From Glycomyces harbinensis (GTDB lineage Bacteria > Actinomycetota > Actinomycetes > Mycobacteriales > Micromonosporaceae), in NCBI RefSeq assembly GCF_900101745.1, contig NZ_FNAD01000003.1, positions 248,001 through 312,000 of the forward strand: DNA of 64,000 nt. Reading direction: 5' to 3'. Below, piece after piece: positions 42,192-49,560 of this stretch (position 1 is its first letter; each line of letters starts with the position of its first letter). A model generated the notes under the pieces. That model saw nothing but the letters and a program-made list of their open reading frames with translations, ran no database searches and was not told the origin of the DNA. The position numbers were made by a program, and so were the translations under genes.

Positions 42192-43376
42192 TCAGTCGCA
42201 GCTGCAGGGGCAGTCGCAACCGCCGCAGCAGCCGTCGCCGTCCGAGTCCCCGCCGCACTGACAGCACTGGCAGCAGTCGCAGCAGTTGCAGCAATCGCAG
42301 CACTCCCGGCAGCAGCCCTCGCGAGGCCGCCCCGACCACGGGCCCTCGTAGTGCTCCGAGCAGCACAGCTGGCACGTGCACGCCAGCGCCGCGAAGCTGC
42401 ACAGGCCCGCCCAGAAGCCGCGCTGGCGCCCGCGGTAGCGCTCGTCGTCGCGGTAGTCGCGCCGCCGGTCGCGTCGGTCGCGCCTGCGGTCGCGGCGCTC
42501 GTCGGGCCGGTGGTACGTCGCGCAGGTCGTGCCGAAGGTCTTCGACACCGCATGGCGCGCATAGCGGTCCAGTAGGAGGTCCGTCATCGCCTGGTCCAGC
42601 AGCGAAGCGGACGCCAAGGCGGCCTTGAGGTCCGCGAGCGCGCCGCGCACCGCGGGACGCGCGCCCTCGACGCCGACGCCGGTGGCGGCCAGCGGGTTCC
42701 ACGCCCCGCGCCGCGCGTCCTCGTCGAAGTCCTCGGCGGCGTCGAGCAGGTGCGCCATGCGCCCGAACGCGGTCCCGGCGGCGCGCAGCGCCTCGGCGTT
42801 CTCGGGCCTGCCGCCGAGCCCGGCCGCGTGCGCGAACAGCGCGGCGGTGACCGCCTCGGTCGGCGCGGTGACCTCCGTCAACGGGGTGCCGGGGCCGCAG
42901 GAGGCCTCGATCTCCCGCTGCCGCTCGATGACGGCGACGAGCGGGTCGACGTCCAGTCCGATCGTGCCGCCGATCGCGGAGGCCTTGGCGCGCAGCCGGT
43001 TCGCGGTCATCCCGGCCAGGCCCCGCGCGCCGGGGCGGGCGGCGATGCCGTCGCCGTCCTCGACGTGGTCGCGGATCTTCGCCGATGCGAGCAGGAGCGA
43101 GGCGGTCGCGGCCAGGCGCGGCCCGCCGCCGGTGGCGATCTGCTGGCGCCGCATCCCGCGCAGCGCGCACGGCCCGGCGTTGCGGCCGTCGGCCTCGTCG
43201 CCCAGTTGGGCCTCGACCAGGACCGAAAGGGCCAGGGCGTCATAGTTCGTGGTCAAGCGGGCGAAATGCCCGGCGTCGTCGCGCAGTTCGAGGCACAAAC
43301 CGCAGAAATGCCCCATCCAGCGGGGCTTGAGTGCATCGGGGGTGCGGGAGGGGCAGGGCGCGAGGATGCCGAACAA
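42192..43376 (-). CDS. DUF5685 protein with cysteine-pair-rich tail
   Basis: 394 aa. The DUF5685 domain starts LFGILAPCPSR and contains WMGHFCGLCLELRDD, four early cysteines suggesting metal or redox chemistry. After an Arg/Asp-rich spacer (about 310-335) the last 65 residues hold about 25 cysteines, many in pairs (CCRECCDCCNCCDCCQCCQC). The start is TTG at 43374-43376, with AGGAG upstream in the right position. Function unknown; the tail could bind several metal ions or be a substrate for modification. Its -10 may be TAGAAT at 43447-43452. Confidence 0.8.
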   Translation of the reverse strand: MFGILAPCPSRTPDALKPRWMGHFCGLCLELRDDAGHFARLTTNYDALALSVLVEAQLGDEADGRNAGPCALRGMRRQQIATGGGPRLAATASLLLASAKIRDHVEDGDGIAARPGARGLAGMTANRLRAKASAIGGTIGLDVDPLVAVIERQREIEASCGPGTPLTEVTAPTEAVTAALFAHAAGLGGRPENAEALRAAGTAFGRMAHLLDAAEDFDEDARRGAWNPLAATGVGVEGARPAVRGALADLKAALASASLLDQAMTDLLLDRYARHAVSKTFGTTCATYHRPDERRDRRRDRRDRRRDYRDDERYRGRQRGFWAGLCSFAALACTCQLCCSEHYEGPWSGRPREGCCRECCDCCNCCDCCQCCQCGGDSDGDGCCGGCDCPCSCD

Positions 43377-43446
43377 CTGGTCTCCTACCTCGTCGGCGGC
43401 GCGCCGGGGAGCGGGGCGCCTGTCGGGGGCGTCGATGTCCCGCGTG

Positions 43447-43452
43447 ATTCTA
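43447..43452 (-). promoter_or_regulatory. Possible -10 of the DUF5685 gene
   Basis: TAGAAT on the minus strand about 70 bp before the TTG start; no clear -35. Confidence 0.35.
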
Positions 43453-43466
43453 GTGAGCAGACGCAA

Positions 43467-43497
43467 CGCGACCGCCGAGCGCGGGTCGGCGGTCGCG
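43467..43497 (-). terminator. Hairpin between lyase and DUF5685 genes
   Basis: A perfect 12-bp stem (CGCGACCGCCGA), 7-nt loop, complement, 130 bp beyond the lyase stop. Confidence 0.65.
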
Positions 43498-43624
43498 TGC
43501 GGGAGGCCTGAAGGGTTCAGGGTGCTCACGGGCGGGCGGCCCGCGGAGCGTCCGAAAATATTAGCACATCTGCATGAATCCGGTGGTGTGTTCGGACCGG
43601 AACCGGATCGGTCCGGCCCGTCCG

Positions 43625-44950
43625 TCAGCCCAGCGGCTTCAGATTGCCGGGCATCTCGTCCCAGGTCAGGCGCACGTGTGCGAGGGTCCCGAAGCCGAGC
43701 GTGTCGAACCCGCCCGAAGCCGTGCCGTAGTCCCCGCCGCCGCCCTCGGGGCTGTTCGCGCCGCACATGTTCGCCACGTTCGGCAGCGCGAAGCCCTTGC
43801 GGGCGGTGTAGTGGTGGAAGACCATCTCCCACACCGGCCGGGCCTGCCCGCGTCCGCCCGCGCCCATCACGGTGTGCTCCTGGTAGGCGCAGTTCTGGCC
43901 GGTGCCCCAGCTGTACTTGGTGAACGGCAGGTCGTTGTTGCCGAGGTTGTAGCGCGCCACGTACTCCGCGGCCTTCGCGAACGCGTTTCCGTTGGCCCCG
44001 TACAGGTCGACGCCCTGGTTCCAGGCCATCTCCATGAACGTCGCCATGAGCCCGATGCCCATGATCGAGTGCCCCTGGTCGCGGCCCGACTCCTGCCACT
44101 GCGCGAACCCGTTGCCGTGGACGAACGGGATCGCGTTCTCGATGGAGCCGTTGCCCTCGCCGTTCCAGAAGTAGTCGATCGCCTCGTTCGTGATCGACGA
44201 GTCGTCGCAGATGATGCCGATGGCGAGCTTGCTCGCCATGTTGCACAGGTCCCAGTTGGCCCAGTAGTTCGTGATGCACGCGTCGTTGTGGTTGGTGAGG
44301 AACGAGTTGTTCATCGGCAGGAAGATGCTCGTCATCATGTCCTGGAACGCACCCAGGTTGAACCCCGGGACACCGCGGACGATGTCGGCGGCCGCGCAGA
44401 ACTGGTACCCGTAGATCCCGGCGGCCAGGAACCGGTCGGCGTTGCCCTGGACGCTCTCCAGTGTGGAGGACCAGCCGTTGAGGATCTGGACGGCCTTGTC
44501 GCGGTGCGCGGTCGAGCCGCTGACCCTCCAGCGCAGGGCGTTCTGGTACGCGGCGTGGATGTCGTTGTACAGCTGCGGGTAGTTCTGGCCGGTGCCGCCG
44601 CGGATGATGACCGCCGTGGGCCGCGCGGCCCAGGTGCTCTGGGCGCGGCCGTTGGCGATGAGCCGGTTCCAGCCCGAGAGCCACGGGTCCAGGCCCGCGT
44701 TGACCTTGGCGGCCATGCGGTCGAAGTCGGCCTGGGTGTGGAGCATCCCGGGATGGACGGCCAGTGCGCCGACGTCCTCGGTGGCCTCCTCTTGGGCGCC
44801 GGCCGCTCGGAGGCCGCCGATGCCCGCGGCGGCGAGGCCGCCCGCGGCGACCGCGCCCTGGAACAGGCGCCGCCGCTTGAGGTTCGGTCCGCTCGAGGCG
44901 GTGCCGATCCCCGCCGGTGCGGCGGGGCGTGTGGACTTGTTACCTGACAT
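43625..44950 (-). CDS. Tat-exported alginate-lyase-fold polysaccharide lyase
   Basis: A secreted protein of 441 aa. The twin-arginine signal (KRRRLFQGAVAAGG, about 28-41) ends near RAAGAQ. The rest resembles the alginate-lyase alpha/alpha-barrel fold (PF05426-like): HPGMLHTQADFDRMAAKV, NWDLCNMASKLAIGI, QESGRDQGHSIMGIG. The YANWDL/QGHS segments hold the likely Asn, His and Tyr catalytic residues. The substrate may be a uronic-acid polymer; unproven. The ATG at 44948-44950 follows AGGAG. It lies near the LPMO genes, suggesting a polymer-degrading lifestyle. Confidence 0.8.
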   Translation of the reverse strand: MSGNKSTRPAAPAGIGTASSGPNLKRRRLFQGAVAAGGLAAAGIGGLRAAGAQEEATEDVGALAVHPGMLHTQADFDRMAAKVNAGLDPWLSGWNRLIANGRAQSTWAARPTAVIIRGGTGQNYPQLYNDIHAAYQNALRWRVSGSTAHRDKAVQILNGWSSTLESVQGNADRFLAAGIYGYQFCAAADIVRGVPGFNLGAFQDMMTSIFLPMNNSFLTNHNDACITNYWANWDLCNMASKLAIGIICDDSSITNEAIDYFWNGEGNGSIENAIPFVHGNGFAQWQESGRDQGHSIMGIGLMATFMEMAWNQGVDLYGANGNAFAKAAEYVARYNLGNNDLPFTKYSWGTGQNCAYQEHTVMGAGGRGQARPVWEMVFHHYTARKGFALPNVANMCGANSPEGGGGDYGTASGGFDTLGFGTLAHVRLTWDEMPGNLKPLG

Positions 44951-45033
44951 GGTGCTCCTATGCGCCATGCGGTGCGCGATGCCGGGGAATGCCACCGCTT
45001 GCTGCGGCGAACGGTCCGAGGGACCGGCGCCGA

Positions 45034-45072
45034 TTGAAATATTAACTTATAGATCAACAAATATCAATACTA
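45034..45072 (-). promoter_or_regulatory. AT-rich promoter region of the lyase gene
   Basis: A strikingly AT-rich stretch in this GC-rich window. On the minus strand TTGATA, 16 bp, TTAATA is a plausible -35/-10 pair. Confidence 0.45.
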
Positions 45073-45089
45073 TCGAACGTCGTCGCGCC

Positions 45090-45122
45090 CGGTGCGGGAC
45101 CGGCGGACCCGGCCCCGCACCG
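45090..45122 (-). terminator. Terminator of the betaine ABC operon
   Basis: A 14-bp stem (CGGTGCGGGACCGG against CCGGCCCCGCACCG, one mismatch) with a 5-nt loop, 6 bp after the substrate-binding gene stop. Confidence 0.8.
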
Positions 45123-45128
45123 CGGCCC

Positions 45129-46040
45129 CTAAGCGATGAGGGACTTGAAGTCGTTCGCCTCGAGCCAGGCGGACACGCCGGCCTGGACGTCGCCCTCGTG
45201 CTCGGCGAAGACCGTGTTCTCCAGGTCCGCGAGCTGCTCGTCGCTCATCGCGAACGTCGCCAGCGCACCCGCCACATCGGCGAACTCCTCGCTGAAGCCC
45301 AAGCGCGCCAAGGTGTTGATCGTCTCGGCCTCGCCCAGGGTCAGCTCGGGGTCCTCGAGGTTCTTCAGCTCGTACTTCGCGTACGCCCAGTGCGGCTGCC
45401 ACAGGGTCACCACGATCGGCTCCTCGGCCGCGATGGCGCTGTCGAGCTCCGTCAGCATCGCCGTGGTCGACGAGGTCTCCAGCTCCAGGTCGGTGATCCC
45501 GTAGGTGGGGATGGCGCTGTTCTGCACGGCCTCGGTCAGGCCCGCGCTGGCCTCGATGCCCACGATGCGGCCGCCGAAGAGGTCGGCGTTGGCGTTGAGC
45601 TCCGTCAGCGAGTTGACGTCCACATAGGCCGGAACGGCGACGGTGAGCACGGCGCCCTCGTTCCAGGTGCCGAGCTGCTCGAGCTGGTCCCCGTACGTGT
45701 CCATGTAGGACTGGTGCGTGATCGGCAGCCAGCCGTCGAGGAACACGTCGAGGTCGCCCGAGGACAGGCCCTCGAACAGCGGCCCGACCTCGGTGAACTC
45801 CTGGGTGGTCACGGTGTAGCCGGAGGCCTCCAGGGCCTGGCGCCACATCTCGGTGGCGACGACGGCCTCGTCCCAGTTGATGTAGCCGATGACGATCTCG
45901 CCCTCGCCTTCGGGCAGGCCGAAGTCGACGCCTTCCGCGCCGGTCTCACCGGGCTCCTCCTCGACGGAGCATCCCGCGAGGGCCAGCGAGGTGACCGCGC
46001 CGGTGGTGATGGCGCCCTTCATGATCGAACGTCGTTGCAT
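45129..46040 (-). CDS. Glycine betaine/proline ABC transporter substrate-binding lipoprotein
   Basis: An extracytoplasmic binding protein of 303 aa. Signal peptide with lipobox ALAGC, then an OpuAC domain beginning IVIGYINWDEAVVATEMW. The Trp residues in INWDEA, DGWLPI and LWQPHWAY are placed to cage a quaternary ammonium group. ATG 46038-46040 with AGAAGGAA upstream. It is the third gene of an ATPase-permease-binding protein operon for osmoprotectant uptake. Confidence 0.92.
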   Translation of the reverse strand: MQRRSIMKGAITTGAVTSLALAGCSVEEEPGETGAEGVDFGLPEGEGEIVIGYINWDEAVVATEMWRQALEASGYTVTTQEFTEVGPLFEGLSSGDLDVFLDGWLPITHQSYMDTYGDQLEQLGTWNEGAVLTVAVPAYVDVNSLTELNANADLFGGRIVGIEASAGLTEAVQNSAIPTYGITDLELETSSTTAMLTELDSAIAAEEPIVVTLWQPHWAYAKYELKNLEDPELTLGEAETINTLARLGFSEEFADVAGALATFAMSDEQLADLENTVFAEHEGDVQAGVSAWLEANDFKSLIA

Positions 46041-46111
46041 CGTTCCTTCTTTCCGGCGCACTGGGAGGCGCGCCAATCGATCCGGTCCGGGGTGTTCGGA
46101 CGTGCGGGGGA

Positions 46112-47011
46112 CTAGCGGGCGAGCTTCGCGGCCCTGGCGACCGGCGTGCGGTCGGACAGGCCCTGCGTGACGCGGTCGAGCAGGATCGCGAGGAGGACCA
46201 CCGCGAGTCCGGCGTTGAACCCGGCGGCGATGTCCAGGCGCCCCAGGGACCCGGAGATGACCGAGCCGAGGCCGCCGCCGCCGACCAGTCCGGCGATGAC
46301 CACCATGGACAGTGCCAGCATGATGACCTGGTTGAGCCCGGCCATGATCGTCGGCAGGGCCAGCGGCAGCTTGATGCGGGCGAGGATGCGCGCGGGCGAG
46401 GCCCCGAAGGCCTGTCCGGCCTCGACGACCTCGCGGTCGACCTGGCGCAGGCCCAGTTCGGTGAGGCGCACGCCCGGGGGCATCGCGAAGATGATGGTGG
46501 CGATGATGCCGGGCACGACGCCGACGCTGAAGAGCATCACCACGGGGATGAGGTAGACGAAGGCCGGGAGCGTCTGCATGAAGTCCAGCACCGGCCGCGC
46601 CACGGCCGAGACCGCCCGGCTCTCGGCGGCGGCGATCCCGAGCGGGATCGCCAGCAGGATCGCGATCGCGGCGGAGACGAGGACCATCGAGAGCGTCTGC
46701 ATCGTCTGCTCCCAGTACGGGGTCCAGGCGACGACGAACATGCCGATCCCGATGCCGACGCCGAGCTTCCAGCCCCTCGCGGCCCACGCGGCCGCGGCGA
46801 ACAGCAGCACCATGATGCCCGAGGGCAGCCACAGGAGCCCGTCGGCGAGGTTGGCGTAGAGGAATTCGAGGCCGGTGTCGACGGCGTCGAAGCCGGCGGC
46901 CCACGCGTCGCGGGCCCAGCGGATGAACGTCTCCATCCAGTCGCCGAACGGCATGTCGGGCAGCGGCTTCCAGACGTACGTCCAGAGCCAGTCGCGGAGG
47001 TAGTCGATCAT
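46112..47011 (-). CDS. Glycine betaine/proline ABC transporter permease
   Basis: 299 aa, OpuAB/ProW type, with about seven transmembrane helices. The BPD_transp_1 EAA loop is EAGQAFGASPARILARIKLPL. The N-terminal amphipathic segment WMETFIRWARD is typical. The ATG overlaps the ATPase stop by 4 nt. Confidence 0.93.
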   Translation of the reverse strand: MIDYLRDWLWTYVWKPLPDMPFGDWMETFIRWARDAWAAGFDAVDTGLEFLYANLADGLLWLPSGIMVLLFAAAAWAARGWKLGVGIGIGMFVVAWTPYWEQTMQTLSMVLVSAAIAILLAIPLGIAAAESRAVSAVARPVLDFMQTLPAFVYLIPVVMLFSVGVVPGIIATIIFAMPPGVRLTELGLRQVDREVVEAGQAFGASPARILARIKLPLALPTIMAGLNQVIMLALSMVVIAGLVGGGGLGSVISGSLGRLDIAAGFNAGLAVVLLAILLDRVTQGLSDRTPVARAAKLAR

Positions 47012-48063
47012 GCGGGCTGACGCTCCTGTTCGGCCTCGCCGGCGCCCGTGTCGGGCTCGGGCGACAGCGACTTGATGATGGACCTGGTGGTGACCACGCC
47101 GAGCGGGTCGGCGTTGTCGTCCACGACCAGCAGCGGCGCCTTGGAGCTGAGGATCGGCTCGTACAGCTCGTTGACGTGCACGTCGGACTCCACCGTGGTG
47201 AACTCGCTGGTGTCGCCGGTGCCGCACGGCTCCATGACCGCCTCGGCGGTGAGCACGCGACTGCGGTCGACGTCGGCGGTGAACTCGGCGACGTACTCGT
47301 CGGCCGGGCGCAGGAGGAGGTCCTCCGCGGTGCCGAGCTGCTTGACCTCGCCGTCGCAGATGGCGATCCGGTCGCCGATGCGCATGGCCTCGTTGAGGTC
47401 GTGGGTGATGAAGACGATGGTCTTGGCCAGTTTGGACTGGAGCTCGAGCAGCTGGTCCTGCATCTCCTGGCGGATGAGCGGGTCCAACGCGCTGAAGGCC
47501 TCGTCCATGAGCAGGATCTCGGTGTCGGCGGCGAGGGCCCGGGCGAGGCCGACGCGCTGCTTCATGCCGCCCGAGAGCTGGGCGGGGAGCTTGTCCTCGT
47601 GGCCCGACAGGCCCACGAGTTCGACGGCCTCCCTGGCGCGCTCCAGCCGCTCGGTCTTGTTCAGGCCCTTGATCTCCAGGCCGAACGCGACGTTCTCGAC
47701 CACGGTGCGGTGGGGCAGCAGCGCGAAGTGCTGGAAGACCATGCTGATCTTCTCGCGGCGCAGGCGCCGCAGCTCGCGCGGCGAGAGGGAGCCGAGTTCG
47801 ACCCCGTCGATCTCGATCCGTCCCGACGTGGGTTTGATGAGGCCGTTGAGCATCCTGATGAGGGTCGACTTGCCGGAGCCGGACAGTCCCATGACCACGA
47901 AGATCTCGCCGGGCTCGATCGACCAGTTGTGGTCGATGACCGCGGCGGTGACGCCCTTGGCGTTCAACTGGTCACGGGGCACGCCGGCCTTGAGCTGGCT
48001 CACGGCGCCTCGGGCTCCCTTGCCGAAGACCTTGTACAGGGATTCCACTGCTATCGCAGACAT
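47008..48063 (-). CDS. Glycine betaine/proline ABC transporter ATPase
   Basis: 351 aa, OpuAA/ProV type. Walker A GLSGSGKST, Q-loop VFQHFALLPHRT, signature LSGGMKQR, Walker B EILLMDEAFSALD. The N-terminal ProV extension (LYKVFGKGARGAVSQLKAG) is present and the C-terminus carries CBS-like sequence (about 270-335), which in OpuA senses ionic strength. First gene of the operon, with operator palindromes flanking its -10. Confidence 0.94.
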   Translation of the reverse strand: MSAIAVESLYKVFGKGARGAVSQLKAGVPRDQLNAKGVTAAVIDHNWSIEPGEIFVVMGLSGSGKSTLIRMLNGLIKPTSGRIEIDGVELGSLSPRELRRLRREKISMVFQHFALLPHRTVVENVAFGLEIKGLNKTERLERAREAVELVGLSGHEDKLPAQLSGGMKQRVGLARALAADTEILLMDEAFSALDPLIRQEMQDQLLELQSKLAKTIVFITHDLNEAMRIGDRIAICDGEVKQLGTAEDLLLRPADEYVAEFTADVDRSRVLTAEAVMEPCGTGDTSEFTTVESDVHVNELYEPILSSKAPLLVVDDNADPLGVVTTRSIIKSLSPEPDTGAGEAEQERQPA

Positions 48064-48143
48064 AGAGTCCTTTCACGCCCCTCCAGTCGACGTGCGGGCC
48101 GGGGGCGGGTGCAGTCGCTGTGCAGGGCTTCCGTTGGGGGCGG

Positions 48144-48182
48144 CAACCGTTGAAACAATAGTCAACAGTTGTACTTTTTCAA
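48144..48182 (-). promoter_or_regulatory. Promoter with two flanking CAACnGTTG operators
   Basis: On the minus strand TTGAAA (48177-48182), 16 bp, TATTGT (48155-48160). Two 9-bp palindromes, CAACCGTTG (48144-48152) and CAACAGTTG (48163-48171), sit either side of the -10 with centres 19 bp apart. Confidence 0.6.
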
Positions 48183-48366
48183 CCCGATCACTGGGTGAGA
48201 AGGTCGACACGGGAGGTACGGAAGTGGTGTCTTAGCAGGTAAAGGGCTTATCGTATCGTGTCGAATTGCCTGCCGTTCGATTGTCTACAAACAGACATTC
48301 CGAAGAACTGACGCACGGCGTTGACCGATTCGTGGCCGATCCGTGACCGTTCGATCCGTTCGACTC
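48183..48366. other. Intergenic region between ADA-like gene and betaine operon
   Basis: No gene is supported. It contains an inverted repeat TGTCT-6-AGACA (48282-48297) and a -10-like TACGAT on the minus strand near 48250, so a second, upstream promoter for the betaine operon is possible. Confidence 0.4.
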
Positions 48367-49266
48367 CTACAGGCGCGACGCCTTCGCCGTCGCGGTCATG
48401 GCCGCCAGGTCCGCGTCGCTCAGTCCCAGGGAGCGCGCCCGCTCGTACTCGCCCGCGATCGTCGTCCCCATCCGCATCGGCGAGTCCGTCCCCAGCACCA
48501 CCGCGATGCCCGCCTCCAGGAACCGCGGCAGCGGGTGCGCCTCGATCGCGGGCACCATGCCCAGCACCACCGCCGAGGTCAGGCAGACCTCCACCGTCAC
48601 GCCCCGCGCGGCCAGCAGCCGCATGATCCCCGGATCGCTCGCCGCCCCCACGGCGTGCCCGATCCGCCCGATCTGCTCGATCTCCGCCAGCGACCCGAGG
48701 TTCGAGGCGTTGAACGCCCCCGCCGGCACCGTCACGCCCAGGCCCGCCGCGCCGGCCGCCTCGGCCACCACCCGGCCCCGCGTCCAGTCCGCTTCGGCCG
48801 CATACGGAACGTAGATGATCTCGATGCCCGCCAGGCCCGCCGCCGCCGCGTCCCCGAACGCGTCGCACAGCTCCCGCAGCATCGGGTCCCACAGGTTCAT
48901 GCTCAGGATCGCGCCCGCGTCGAAGCCCGGGAACTCCTCGGCCACGCTCGAGCGCGCCGCCTCGAAGCGCTCCATGAACTGCGGGTACACCACCGACTCC
49001 TGCGGCAGGCGCAGCTCGGTGTAGACCGCGCCGCCGCGCGCGGCGGCGGCCAGGGCGTCCTCCAGGATGCCCTCGTAGACCTCCGGGTCCACCGCGTCGA
49101 GGTCGAAGCGCGGCACCGCCGACATCCGCTGGAGCCGGGCCAGCCCCGGGGGCGCCACGGTCTGCACGCTCTGGCGCCGGTCGGCCCAGTCGACCGGTGA
49201 GGAGCTCAACACCTGATCAAGGCGCGCGGGCCATTCCGTGTTCTGGTGCAGGTCGATGAGGTCCAT
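48367..49266 (-). CDS. Adenosine-deaminase-like protein with missing catalytic residues
   Basis: 299 aa with the overall adenosine deaminase/adenine aminohydrolase barrel. In order it shows DLHQNTEW where HxH is expected, VTVPAGAF where TVHAGE is expected, then preserved RIGHAVG, EVCLTSAVVL and LGTDSPM. So the second metal His, the third metal His and the catalytic Glu are gone, while one N-terminal His, the GH His and the Asp remain. Catalysis as a deaminase is improbable. It may be a binding protein, a regulator or an enzyme with altered chemistry. The ATG is six bases after GATCAT. Confidence 0.75.
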   Translation of the reverse strand: MDLIDLHQNTEWPARLDQVLSSSPVDWADRRQSVQTVAPPGLARLQRMSAVPRFDLDAVDPEVYEGILEDALAAAARGGAVYTELRLPQESVVYPQFMERFEAARSSVAEEFPGFDAGAILSMNLWDPMLRELCDAFGDAAAAGLAGIEIIYVPYAAEADWTRGRVVAEAAGAAGLGVTVPAGAFNASNLGSLAEIEQIGRIGHAVGAASDPGIMRLLAARGVTVEVCLTSAVVLGMVPAIEAHPLPRFLEAGIAVVLGTDSPMRMGTTIAGEYERARSLGLSDADLAAMTATAKASRL

Positions 49267-49560
49267 GTTGGGATGATCACATTTCGATCACGAACCGGCC
49301 GGGCAATCGCACGGCGTGTCCCTTTCGGGGACTGACTGCTTTCCGACACTCACGCCTGCTGTCCCTCCTTCGGATGAACTTACCGTGCTTCCGACCAGAA
49401 CCGATGCGATCGGGTGCTCCCGTTCGCACCACCCGCGCGAACCGTGACGGCCCGACCGCCGATGACTCCCTGATCACGGCCCGGACGCCCCCATGAGACA
49501 CCTCCCATCCCCGCTCGCGGAGGTACCGTCAGGCTTGCGTCACAGTTAGACTTCCCCCTT

